From Cryptomeria japonica (Eukaryota > Streptophyta > Pinopsida > Cupressales > Cupressaceae): a DNA stretch of 64,000 nucleotides. The stretch spans positions 166,329,521-166,393,520 of the forward strand of contig NC_081406.1 in assembly GCF_030272615.1 (NCBI RefSeq), read 5' to 3'. The first letter of the stretch is position 1; every line of letters starts with the position of its first letter. The translations under genes and the position numbers were made by a program. Of this stretch, positions 54,670-63,940 are shown one piece after another. A model generated the notes under the pieces. That model was given only the letters and a program-made list of their open reading frames with translations. It had not been told where the DNA came from and made no database searches.

Positions 54670-57600
54670 CTAGCTCGATGTACTGTTATCATCAGCCATC
54701 AAATCAATCACCAGAGCTGTTTCTACTCCTTCTTCTTTTCTTGAAATTTCATTTGTAATAATCTGTTCACACAAGCCTCTTCCTCTAACCAATTTGGTGA
54801 CCTGAATGTCTAAGTCGTATTCCATAACCCGTGTTATCCAACCAGCTCTTTTCTCACTGAGATCTTTACTGAGGAGAAACTCTTTTACACTTGGATGAGC
54901 AACCTTCAGGTGTACCCTATTATGAGACAACAAGTGCCGAAACTTTTTAAGGCTCTTCACAACAGCAAGGACATGCTTTTCAACAAAGCTATACCTCTGC
55001 TCATAATCTTCCAATCCTTTGCTAAAAAATTCAATAGGCTGTTCCAATCCTTCTGTGTTTTTCTGGACCAGCATTGCAGAAATAGCCTCATAACCACCAT
55101 ATGCATACAAAATGAAATCTTTGCTAAAGTCTGGATTTACTAGGGCAGGTGCTGTTGCAAGTGATTCCTTGATAGTTTGAAAATTCAACTTTGCTTCTTT
55201 TGTCCAGTGGAAAACAGCATTCTTTTTCAGCATGGCTGTAAGTGGTTTCAATAAATCTGCAATATTAGGCAAGAAACGCCTAACAAAATTAATCCTCCCA
55301 ATGAAAGATTGTAATCCCTTCTTATGATGCGGCAGGGGTATCTCCAAGATTGCTGCTATTCTTTCCGGATCCATTGTGACACCTTGCTTAGAAACAACAT
55401 AACCCAACAAGTTTCCTTCATGAACAGCAAACATGCATTTCTTAGGGTTGAGTGAAACACCAAACTCCTTGCAGCGCTCAAAAATCTGCCTTAAGTGCCC
55501 AAGATGATCTACGGCCTTCTTAGAATAAACTGTGATATCATCAAGATAAACCAAAACAAACTGGTACATCAGATTACTAAATGCCATATCCATGGCTTTC
55601 TGGAATGTTGCCCCTGCATTGGATAAACCAAAGGGCATTCTTTTGTAGGCCATGGTACCCCATTTAGTGGTAAAAGCTGTTTTATACTGGTCTTCATTTC
55701 TGACTAGAATTTGGTTATATCCTGAATAACCATCTAGAAGTGAGAATCTTTCCGAACCAGCCACATACTGCAATATTTGTTCCATTGAAGGAAGGGGATG
55801 CCTATCCTTCAAGGATGCTCTATTCAGGTCTCTAAAATCGACACATAATCTAAGCTCTCCATTCTTTTTCCTAACAGGTACAAGATTGGACACCCAGCTG
55901 GTGTGTTTGATGGGAAAGATAATGCCACTTTCAATCAGCCTAAAAACTTCCTTTTGCATTAATGGCTCTATCTTTGGGTTGATAGGACGCTGCCTTTGTC
56001 TTACTGGCTTAGCATTTGGTTCTAACTCGATGGTATGCTGTGCTAATTCAGGATTGAAACCTTTCAAATCACCATATTCCCATGCAAAAATATCTGCAAA
56101 CTCTTGAAAAAGCTGAACATATGACTCCTTTTCAGTAGAGGAATTCACTTTACCTATCTTTAAGCTTTTCCCAGGTGCAACCTCCAACTTTTCATAATGC
56201 TCTTGCGGGACCATCAAACTGGTCTTATTCTTTTTAGCTTGATCATCCAAATTAAAAATTGACTCCAAGGTAACAAGACCCTTGGGCAATTTATTTGACT
56301 TCAGTTGAATGACCTGATCGCCATATTGTTGCTGAATTCTGTTCTGATTTGAGGCAGCGAACACATCTTCCTCCAGTAGGAATTGTAAAATTTGTTCATC
56401 CGATTCAAACACTTGCCAATTAATATTATTATCCGGAATTGAGGGCCGGATAATAATCTTGATATGCTGCTGATCACAGGTCCCTTTTATACTGTTTGGT
56501 ATATCATATTGGGCTCCAACTGCAGCTAACCGATCAGCATGCTGATTTCTACTTCTTGGAACAGCTATAATGTTAAATGCATCAAAAACTTCAATGGAAT
56601 CCCAAACCCTGAGCTTATATGCTTTTAAAGTATCATTTTTTACTGCATTCAAACCTCTAACTTGGTTAACAATTAGCTCACTATCACCATGCACCTTCAG
56701 GTTTTTAATTCCACGTTTTCTTGCCCACTCTAAACCTTGAATCAGCCCTTCATACTCTGCTGTATTATTGGTACAGGCAAAACCAAACTTGAAAGCTGCA
56801 TAATATTTCTCACCCTTAGGTGAAACAAGCATAACCCCACCTCCTGAACCATTCCTGCTTCGTGACCCGTCAAAGAACATCTCCCAAACATCATTCTGAG
56901 ATTCAATATTAGCTTCTTGTCCTTTAACCAGATTAGGCATGATTAAACCAGCTTCTTGAAACATATAATTTCCCAAACCAGCATCCACAAGGATGCTAGT
57001 TTCATCTTCCAAAACATTCTTTGCTGCCCATTCATCTAACAGGACATCCGGTATTTCACTGACCTGAGTTACAGGCTCATGAACAACTGCATACTCATCA
57101 TGCTCAAAAATCATACAATTAGCATTAATGATGTTAGGCGTATAAGGCTCTATATGATTCTTAGACAACAATTCAGATCGGATAGTCACTTTGGTTCCAT
57201 ATCTAGTTCGGAACAGCATGTGTGACCAATCGGATGATAAATATCCTCCTATTTTGGCAGTAAATTCTCTTGACAAACACAGGGCAAAATATGGGGGCAG
57301 ATCTATGACATAAATATCTTGAGATATAGAGAAATTAGGACAAGCATGTAAGGTTAAACTAGCATCTTTGATAAAGCCTATAGTTCTAACAGCCGAACCA
57401 TCAAGCTGTACTACGCCTTTCTCTAATAAATCATATTTCAGACCAAGTTGGTCGGCTATCTTTTTAGGCATAACAGAGCATGTAGCTCCGCTATCCACCA
57501 TGCAGTTGTGTACCAAATTATCACCAATAATAAGAGAAACGTAAAACGGGGGAGGTTTCACGCTCTTACCTTGGATTGAAGTTGCTTCTTTATTGCTGTT

Positions 57601-59532
57601 CCCCTTCTCATCATTCTGGACAATAGTATTAGTCAACACAGCCTCCTTACCAGCATCAGCAAATGTCACCTTAGGAGGAATTTCTTCGTTCAATGCCTTC
57701 TTCAAACTATTAACTTGTCCAGGAATAGCTAAAGAATCCCACATGCTCATGGTAACATTCATCTTTTTCATAGTGTCCACAATGCTGTAAGGTACAGCTG
57801 AATGTACTTTCTGTTGTGTCTTGACAACAGACGTATCTGCATCCTTTTGAAACTGCTCCTTAGCTGCTGCAGCAGGTACTTTCTTCAGAATGCTTGGTAT
57901 TTGCGTGGATTTGAATGACGATTCTTCGGTTGCAGGTCCTTTACCTTTCTCTGATGTTTGGCCTATGTCAAGAGCTCTTTTCTTAGCTCGAGTATTGGCT
58001 GCAATCGGTGAATCGCCATTCATGCCATTAAATTCTTCATCTTGCCAGTTAAGAAAACCAGTTTCCATAGTATGCATATCCTGCTGTTGTTCAGGCGCAG
58101 CTGGAGGTATATCCGGTTGTGAGCTTGCAGCATTTTGTACCATGAGAGCTTGATTTATCGTGCCATTAGAGCATGTAGACTGATTATGAGCTTGGTTGCA
58201 AGGATAACACCAGTCTACCTCTGATATTAAATTGTTTTGAGCAGGTACAATGTCTCTTACTGCATTTGCAGCATTCAAAGGTGCTGGATTGTAAGGCTGA
58301 TAAGACCTTTGATTAATATTTTGCCTTGCACCTTGGTAATTATTCTGATAAGGCTGTCTATTCTGTTGGTACTGCTGATTGTAGCCTTGACTTGGTTGCT
58401 GAAAAGTTGGCCTTGGAGCTTGGTAATGCTTCTTAATACTTGTCAACTCATTTCCCAGAGTCTGCAAAATATTTTCTATCTTTTGCTGGCTGCTCCTTAT
58501 CTCATGTATTTCATTTGACGTGCCCGCTACCGTTGTCTCTTGAGGAGAAGCAATAGGCATTGCTGGTATAACAGGCAAAGAGGCAAGAGGTGTTATATTA
58601 ATTGGCATGTCAGGTTGAATAGCCGGAAAATAAGGCATTGGAGGCCTAGGTGCTATCTTACCAGCCTGTATAAGGCTATTTTCTGCTCTAATAGCAATGC
58701 CAAAAGCTTGGGGCAGCGAAGTACCACCCATTGATTGAATCATTACTGAGATATCACTATTCAAACTCTTCAGAAAATACAAAAATGCATGATCTGCACT
58801 TGGTCTTACCGCTGCTGGTATTCGTTTCCATGTCTTTTGAAAACGAGAGTTGAAATCTGTCATCTGCTCCTGAGGAGCACGCTTGATAGTTGTGAGCTGT
58901 TCCACCAGGGACAAGTGATCAGACTTGCCTTCAAAAAACTTGGTTAACAGATCCCCAAGCTCATCCCACGAGTTAACTGACCCCACAGCCAAAGTTCTGA
59001 ACCATTCTAAAGCTTTTCCTTTCAAGGATGCTGCTAACAATTTCACAGCAACATCTTCTTCTGTAACGTGGTGCACATTACATAAACTTGCCACATCACG
59101 GATGTGGTCTATTGCCAGTGTTTGGCCTTCTCCAGTGAAATCTGGCAAGCCTTTTAGTGCTGCCAAAGGCATGTCATGATGCTGGGCGAAATTCAATGGG
59201 CTTCCTTGATCGAAAGGCACGAAAGCAAAGGCTCTTGGTAAGGCCATAACACCAAGCTGAACTGATGTACTTGCTGCAGCTGAGCTTCCTCCTGTAAAAA
59301 ATAAAAAATTAAAAGGAAGAGGAGCAGCAACTCTACAAGTAGGTGAGGCTGAATGTCTATCTCTTCGATTCCTGTTTACAGCTTTACCTCTTCTTTGATA
59401 AACTCTTGTAGGAGGTAATGACTTGCCTCTTTTTGTATATATGGTTCTTTTGGCTGATCTTCCTTGTCTTTTTGGTGAAGAAAGCTGCAAATATTCAAAG
59501 TTTTTCGAACTTCTAGTTTCAATTCTTCTCAT
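54670..59532 (-). CDS. pol: G2 Gag-protease-RNase H(archaeal-type)-RT-RNase H polyprotein
   Basis: 1,620 open codons. A basic N-terminus; Gag core around residues 100-270 (LPDFTGEGQTLAIDHIRD, LKGKALEWFRTLAVGSVNSW); a C-x2-C-x3-H-x4-C motif near 444; protease MVDSGATCSVMP near 680; an RNase H near 885-1005 with FFDGSRSRNGSGGG (D), NNTAEYEGLIQGLEWA (E), VHGDSELIV (D) and NQHADRLA (D). RT follows with LRLCVDFRDLNRA, LLDGYSGYNQI, MPFGLSNAGATFQ and YLDD near 1332, then a second, Ty3-type RNase H near 1475-1560 whose first Asp (LYAYGGYEAI) and third acidic residue (LKVAHPSV) are lost. An acceptor-like TTTTTACAG at about 59292 could mark a short intron upstream of the Gag core. Confidence 0.9.
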   Translation of the reverse strand: MRRIETRSSKNFEYLQLSSPKRQGRSAKRTIYTKRGKSLPPTRVYQRRGKAVNRNRRDRHSASPTCRVAAPLPFNFLFFTGGSSAAASTSVQLGVMALPRAFAFVPFDQGSPLNFAQHHDMPLAALKGLPDFTGEGQTLAIDHIRDVASLCNVHHVTEEDVAVKLLAASLKGKALEWFRTLAVGSVNSWDELGDLLTKFFEGKSDHLSLVEQLTTIKRAPQEQMTDFNSRFQKTWKRIPAAVRPSADHAFLYFLKSLNSDISVMIQSMGGTSLPQAFGIAIRAENSLIQAGKIAPRPPMPYFPAIQPDMPINITPLASLPVIPAMPIASPQETTVAGTSNEIHEIRSSQQKIENILQTLGNELTSIKKHYQAPRPTFQQPSQGYNQQYQQNRQPYQNNYQGARQNINQRSYQPYNPAPLNAANAVRDIVPAQNNLISEVDWCYPCNQAHNQSTCSNGTINQALMVQNAASSQPDIPPAAPEQQQDMHTMETGFLNWQDEEFNGMNGDSPIAANTRAKKRALDIGQTSEKGKGPATEESSFKSTQIPSILKKVPAAAAKEQFQKDADTSVVKTQQKVHSAVPYSIVDTMKKMNVTMSMWDSLAIPGQVNSLKKALNEEIPPKVTFADAGKEAVLTNTIVQNDEKGNSNKEATSIQGKSVKPPPFYVSLIIGDNLVHNCMVDSGATCSVMPKKIADQLGLKYDLLEKGVVQLDGSAVRTIGFIKDASLTLHACPNFSISQDIYVIDLPPYFALCLSREFTAKIGGYLSSDWSHMLFRTRYGTKVTIRSELLSKNHIEPYTPNIINANCMIFEHDEYAVVHEPVTQVSEIPDVLLDEWAAKNVLEDETSILVDAGLGNYMFQEAGLIMPNLVKGQEANIESQNDVWEMFFDGSRSRNGSGGGVMLVSPKGEKYYAAFKFGFACTNNTAEYEGLIQGLEWARKRGIKNLKVHGDSELIVNQVRGLNAVKNDTLKAYKLRVWDSIEVFDAFNIIAVPRSRNQHADRLAAVGAQYDIPNSIKGTCDQQHIKIIIRPSIPDNNINWQVFESDEQILQFLLEEDVFAASNQNRIQQQYGDQVIQLKSNKLPKGLVTLESIFNLDDQAKKNKTSLMVPQEHYEKLEVAPGKSLKIGKVNSSTEKESYVQLFQEFADIFAWEYGDLKGFNPELAQHTIELEPNAKPVRQRQRPINPKIEPLMQKEVFRLIESGIIFPIKHTSWVSNLVPVRKKNGELRLCVDFRDLNRASLKDRHPLPSMEQILQYVAGSERFSLLDGYSGYNQILVRNEDQYKTAFTTKWGTMAYKRMPFGLSNAGATFQKAMDMAFSNLMYQFVLVYLDDITVYSKKAVDHLGHLRQIFERCKEFGVSLNPKKCMFAVHEGNLLGYVVSKQGVTMDPERIAAILEIPLPHHKKGLQSFIGRINFVRRFLPNIADLLKPLTAMLKKNAVFHWTKEAKLNFQTIKESLATAPALVNPDFSKDFILYAYGGYEAISAMLVQKNTEGLEQPIEFFSKGLEDYEQRYSFVEKHVLAVVKSLKKFRHLLSHNRVHLKVAHPSVKEFLLSKDLSEKRAGWITRVMEYDLDIQVTKLVRGRGLCEQIITNEISRKEEGVETALVIDLMADDNSTSS

Positions 59533-59670
59533 AAGGCAAAATAATTATGCTCACTTGATCTTTTCACCAGGGAGTCGCCAGATACACAAATTTATAACCT
59601 CTTACAGGTCTTTATTATGCTGACAGTGCATCAAAATCAGCATAAAATATGAAAATGAACCTCCTTTAAG

Positions 59671-59689
59671 GTCCCACCGGGCGTGCCAA
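59671..59689 (-). promoter_or_regulatory. G2 primer-binding site
   Basis: The minus strand reads TTGGCACGCCCGGTGGGAC, three bases inside the LTR end at 59693 and about 140 nt before the Gag start. It is of the TGGCACGCCC-GTGGGAC type seen in plant gypsy elements. I cannot assign the tRNA with certainty. Confidence 0.7.
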
Positions 59690-59692
59690 AAC

Positions 59693-61050
59693 TGTTAAGG
59701 CACAAATTTGCACCCTACTAAACTATAAGTTTAGCAATCTGGCCTAACATGGGATTCACTTCTGCATGTGGGCAATGCGCAACTTGAAATGAAACCTCCA
59801 GTTCCTAGGCCGGTTCCTATTGGATAATCACCTGATACTCTCTAATATTGGACTAACTTTGCAGGGTAAAGGGTAAGAAATTACAGAAAAGGTACTTAAA
59901 ACTGAACTAAAATTAACTAGAACCTGGTGATACACCAAAATGTGAGAGATAAATAATAAAAAACTGATCTCAGTCTGCAATATTCTACTTTAATTGATAA
60001 ACACTTCTTTCCTGTTATACGTTTGCATAAGTATTTCATAATAAGGTCTTGAGACGAACCAATGAGGAAATAATAATGTTTCACTCAAAAATTTTGAACT
60101 TTAAAACACATACTATGACCTGCAAACATACATACGTTCCTATATTAAGGTACTGACTGAGACAAGTAAACAAGGAGTAATATAACTCACAAATTTAGCT
60201 TCATCAATCATGCTTGTACACAAAAAATTGGAAGGATAACAAGGTTTGATTCCATAGAAAATCGCTCCAAAAGATGCTGTTTCATATATTATATCTCCAA
60301 ATCTGAGTTACAGAATCTGTGCAAAAGAAATGCTAAGGACAAGAAAACTGTCTCTGAAAACACTATTCTTGCATAAATCTGAACTCCCTTCAAATGAAGT
60401 GTCTTCAGGCATTAAGTACAAAAAATCTCCAACTGATTGGGTCGGATGCAAGAAAAGGGCCTCAAAAAGAGGAGTCTAGAAGTCACCAAAAAGGGTTACA
60501 AACATGGAAAAGTCTTCTTCAATCAATAGCCAACCCAACAGATCACTAGAAACAGCCTTAAAAAGCTCAACCAAGTAATAAAAGCTCCCTAAAATGGTGA
60601 AAAAGTCCAACTTCGACCCTTTACCTAAAAGTGCTCCAACCTCCCTAGATTTACTCCATTTGGTTTCAAACAACCTCATGTTCCTATAAAAAAGTTCTTG
60701 TCTCCAAAATTATCTCAACTCCTTTTGAATATTTCCCAAGTGGTTATGCATGATCCTATATGCTCTCCTTATGATATAGATATTGACAAGAGAAACAACC
60801 AGCCACAATTTTTGGTGGACAAAACTTCTATTTGAACATGCATTCCTTACGTCTCCTGACTGTGCATTTTAATCTTATGTAGAAATGAAGTTCGAGCATG
60901 GGCTCGTGACACTCATTTCATTACCAGTTGATTCTGATTTCATTGAAGTTTGCTGTTTGAACATGTGTTAAAATATTTCAAATGCTCTGTTTCTATACCA
61001 ACCTGTTGCATTGAATCTGTTGGACACTATATTTGAAAATCCATAGGCGT
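59693..61050 (-). repeat. G2 5' LTR (outer limit uncertain)
   Basis: On the minus strand the LTR ends GCCTTAACA at 59693. AT-rich, non-coding. The other end is not defined: no matching LTR exists on the left of G2, so its length cannot be read from a pair. I set 61050 only because the sequence character changes to TCGA-rich there. Confidence 0.4.
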
Positions 61051-61079
61051 AAAGACTAAAAGATGTTTCGGCCAGCAAC

Positions 61080-61640
61080 TTGTATCGAGCACTCCGAAAG
61101 AAGTTTCATCGAAAGAGTGCTTTCATCGAAATAGAGCGTGACGTGTGAAGCACTATGCAAAAGGTCTTCGGCGGAATATCACCTTCGATAAATTCAGGAA
61201 ACTGCTCATCGATACTCCAAGTTTCATCGAAAAGCGAAAACAGAAGGCAAAAAGGTAAAAAGTGATTTCGAAGGGATATAACTACCGAAGAAACTCATAA
61301 AGCATTCATCGAAATGCAAGATCTCATCGATGACATGATGTCGAACAAAAGCAAAAGTGTTTCATCGATAAGGGAGGATATCGATGGAAAAGGACTGTCG
61401 ATGAACATACATGAGTCTTCACCGAAGAAGGGAACTCATCGAAATATGATTTCGATGAAACTTGCAAATGACTTATCGAAAGAAAGTTTATCGATGAAAA
61501 GATGATTTCGATGAGTCTTGCAAATGGCTTCTCGACATGGGTTACTCACCGAAAAGGTAATATCGAGGAGAATGGGCTTTCGATGGAAGATCAAAACGCT
61601 CGGCCGAAGACAAGGGTTTCATCGAAAACTTGAATTACTA
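61080..61640 (+). repeat. CATCGAAA / TTTCGATG motif cluster
   Basis: About twenty copies of CATCGAAA, CATCGATG or TTTCGATGA lie in 560 bp, in both orientations. One pair forms a perfect 10-bp hairpin with a 3-nt loop (61436-61445 / 61449-61458). CpG within TCGA is common here although the surrounding DNA is CpG-poor. A short frame (61314-61505) reads through but has no known domain. Confidence 0.7.
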
Positions 61641-61877
61641 TCATTTTGGTCGAACTGTACTTCCCGCGAAAGAATTAAAGGCCCAAGTGAAGAATGTCAC
61701 ATCTGCAATTAAGTTTAAACACTTGAGTAGCCGTTGTAGACGCAGAACATTAACTGTGCACAAGTTGCCCATACGATTACAGTTGAAGAGCCAGATTGAT
61801 GCCAAGAGACTGAAAATTGCGAAGAACTTGCGGAAACTTGTGAACGACAGTCAGAAGAGCCTTGTAAAAATACTGTA
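61630..61877 (+). other. Short basic ORF ending at a splice-donor-like site
   Basis: An 82-codon frame ends LVKIL at a TAA inside ACT/GTAAGG. The peptide is rich in Lys, Arg and Leu (KHLSSRCRRRTLTVHKL). It could be an exon of an element gene or a captured host fragment; I do not recognise it. Confidence 0.25.
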
Positions 61878-62305
61878 AGGTTTCATATTGGAATAATATG
61901 TCCCTTAAAACAGTTTATCCATTAATGCTTTCTTTTTATGCATATCATGAATAGTAAAGTAAAAGGTTTCATATTTAAAACAAACATGTCCCTTTGATAC
62001 TTCAGTTGGTTTCTTCATCATTCCACTTTGATATTTTAAGATTAGTTACTCTAAAAGGTATGTCGGGCTCATACCCGAAGGGAGCCTCGGTCAGGGGCAC
62101 ATGCCAATTAGAGTAACTAATTATCTGCACATGAAACAAACACATTAGCATAAACATTTCTTTCTCCTGAAGCAGTGATTTGTGTCTTTATCTTTCCCGC
62201 CCTTTCAAAACAGAAATATGATAGGCTATGATAAATGATACGTTGTAGGATAATCTTTCATTGCTTAGATCTGTTTGGATCTAACACCTCTTCTCTTTTG
62301 TGCAG
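61875..62305 (+). other. Predicted intron in E5
   Basis: GT/AG signals: CT/GTAAGG at 61875 and TTTTGTGCAG/G at 62305, with a pyrimidine-rich tract (CCTCTTCTCTTTTG) before the acceptor; 431 bp and T-rich. It contains the structured segment 62041-62121. Prediction from consensus only. Confidence 0.4.
62041..62121. other. Three-way-junction stem-loop
   Basis: Perfect 12-bp closing stem (ATTAGTTACTCT / AGAGTAACTAAT, 62041-62052 and 62110-62121), a 7-bp stem with one G-T pair (GGTATGT / ACATGCC, 62057-62063 and 62099-62105), and two inner hairpins: CGGG/CCCG (62064-62077) and GCCTC/GGGGC (62084-62098). Not a tRNA: too short, with no T-loop consensus. No hammerhead core motif. Confidence 0.55.
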
Positions 62306-62450
62306 GAAAGTAGGGGTTTTTCAGAGTCTGAAGATCGAGAAAACATTCATAAGGGCAACGGGGCAGCCAATAACCAGTCAAAGCAACCCAAGGCAATGAC
62401 TGGTTATCCTCACACTCACTATTTGATTCTATCCTTTTCTGTTTTGGATA

Positions 62451-62687
62451 TGTAGGAAAGATAGAAATGCTAAGCTCACGGCTTGTGTGAGGTTTTAAGA
62501 AACTCAGTGTATATAAATATGCTTCAGATGCATGAACTCAATTTGTAATCTATCATTGTTCAATACAAATGAAAAATACGCCTTTTTTTCTTTTTAAACA
62601 CTGCAATGTACCTTTTGTAAATGCAATCATTTGATAAATATGCATCCTTTGGCTAAAATTACATGGGTAATGAAATTTTAGATAACA
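62451..62687 (+). repeat. E5 right LTR
   Basis: 237 bp, TGTAGG start, GATAACA end; matches the left LTR almost base for base after the first ~14 bases, which suggests the two ends are young relative to the rest of the window, or were homogenised. Confidence 0.75.
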
Positions 62688-63007
62688 ATGCCAAAAACGA
62701 AACTTCCTAAAAACTAGGAAAAAGCAAAAAAGCAAGCTTTCTAAAAATAGAAAGTTGTCCAAATTCATCCAGATCGATTGCGATCTTCGTCCTTTGGAAT
62801 CTCTAAGCGCTTTGAAGGTGTCCTGACTCTAGAATCACTTGTTTTGCAAAAACAACTTCCAATCTTCGGACCTGAAATGTTCAAAACTGAGCAAGGCTTG
62901 GTGAAATCGGAGCAAAAGGTCATAGGATACTAACAAAAACCCTCGAAAGCGAGAAAAAGAGAGGGTCCCCATTTGCCATGGGGCAATGTGTGAAAACGGT
63001 CACAACA
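62688..63007 (-). mobile_element. Family A 5' end, copy A4 (truncated)
   Basis: On the minus strand, TGTTGTGACCG at 63007 is followed by TTGCCCCATGGCAAATGGGGACCC, split here as TTGCCCCATGGC and AAATGGGGACCC, the terminal hairpin of A1 and A5. About 320 bp remain, ending at the E5 LTR at 62687. No ORF. Confidence 0.6.
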
Positions 63008-63436
63008 AGACCCAATATCTTTCGGCAACAAGAAGAATAGCAAAACTTATATGCGAAGAATATTTGATCATGAAATTGTCCTTGAATCTTTATGTCAAGT
63101 GACCAATATCATGGCAAACAAATATGTCATAAACCACTATCTTACAACATTGTCAACACTAAAAGATTATCATCAAATCTCTTCACAAACTGACTTTTGC
63201 ACATCCACAACACAAAATCTACTTGCACATCATTCACATCCACTTCACATCAATCCACACTCTATTCCACACATTTCCACACTATCACACACACAACACA
63301 GACATCCAAACACCTTAAATACAAGTTAGATCATCAAAAACCTAATTGATGGTCGACCACAAATAGAATAAGCATTATTAAAGTAACCCATATCATTCAA
63401 AAGCTTTAGATTTTTCTTTCAAGAATGTAACCCTTA
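63008..63436. other. Unassigned AC-rich sequence
   Basis: Contains an A/C-rich run with repeated CACATC and CCACAC words (about 63200-63310). The single ORF through it is a product of that composition. Nothing else seen. Confidence 0.3.
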
Positions 63437-63940
63437 TCATTCTAAAGTAATCATCAATAAGCAACATAAAGCACCTTTCTCTTCTGAGTCCTTTGTCCCA
63501 AAAGGTTTGTAAATATTTGTGTGAATCAGCTCCAGAGGTTTAGAAGTAGAATATTCTTTGTTCTTGAAACTCCTCGTCGTTTGTTTTCCTAGTTGGCATT
63601 CCCTACACACAACATTAGTAGGTTTGATAATTCTTGGTAAATCTCTCACAACTTTTGTAGTACTTCTCTTCACCATGTTATCAAAATCTACATGTCCCAT
63701 CCTTTTGTGCCACAACCAACATTCGCTGCTCTATACTAGCAAACATCTTCCCATTTGTTCTAACACTTTCCATTACCAATCCTCCTAATTTTCCTTTTCT
63801 AATTACACATCCAAACTAACTAAATAAGACTTCATAGCCTTTATTGCACATCTGACTAACACTCAATAAATTATGTCTCACCTTCTACATAATAAACATC
63901 ATTAATCTTATGCTTACTATCAATTGTAATGCTTCCTATC
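63437..63940 (-). pseudogene. pol: Copia protease end and pre-integrase fragment
   Basis: Minus strand. 63940-63720 reads INDVYYVEGE, a stop, HNLLSVSQMCNKGYEV. 63715-63437 reads WHKRMGHVDFDNMVKRS and CRECQLGKQTTRSFKNKEYS, the zinc site of the pre-integrase domain, then LELIHTNIYKPFGTKD. It is interrupted at 63940 by a family-A 5' end. This is the portion missing from copia C2, but it is too far away to assume it is the same copy. Confidence 0.8.

Larger units (their letters stand above)
52595..62687 (+). mobile_element. Small-LTR element E5 enclosing gypsy G2
   Basis: Direct repeats of 238 and 237 bp at 52595-52832 and 62451-62687 (TGTGTGAGG or TGTAGG start, GATAACA end), followed at the left by PBS-like TTTGGCGACTTC near 52834. 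The interior holds a foldback (52940-53061), the minus-strand gypsy G2, a TCGA-rich region and a predicted intron. Flanks do not show a target duplication (AGTCT left, ATGCC right) and come from differently oriented family-A copies, so the unit is probably a recombination product. Confidence 0.55.

Noticed and set aside
62057-62105. tRNA-Met-like segment (GGGCTCATACCC)
   Set aside because: Too short for a tRNA, no T-arm consensus and no A/B box order; the fold is a three-way junction of another kind.
62041-62121. Hammerhead ribozyme (retrozyme)
   Set aside because: Three stems are present, but the CTGATGA and GAAA core strands are absent.
63051-63329. 92-codon ORF in AC-rich sequence
   Set aside because: Composition-driven (Thr, His, Ser, Pro from CACATC words); no domain or start context.
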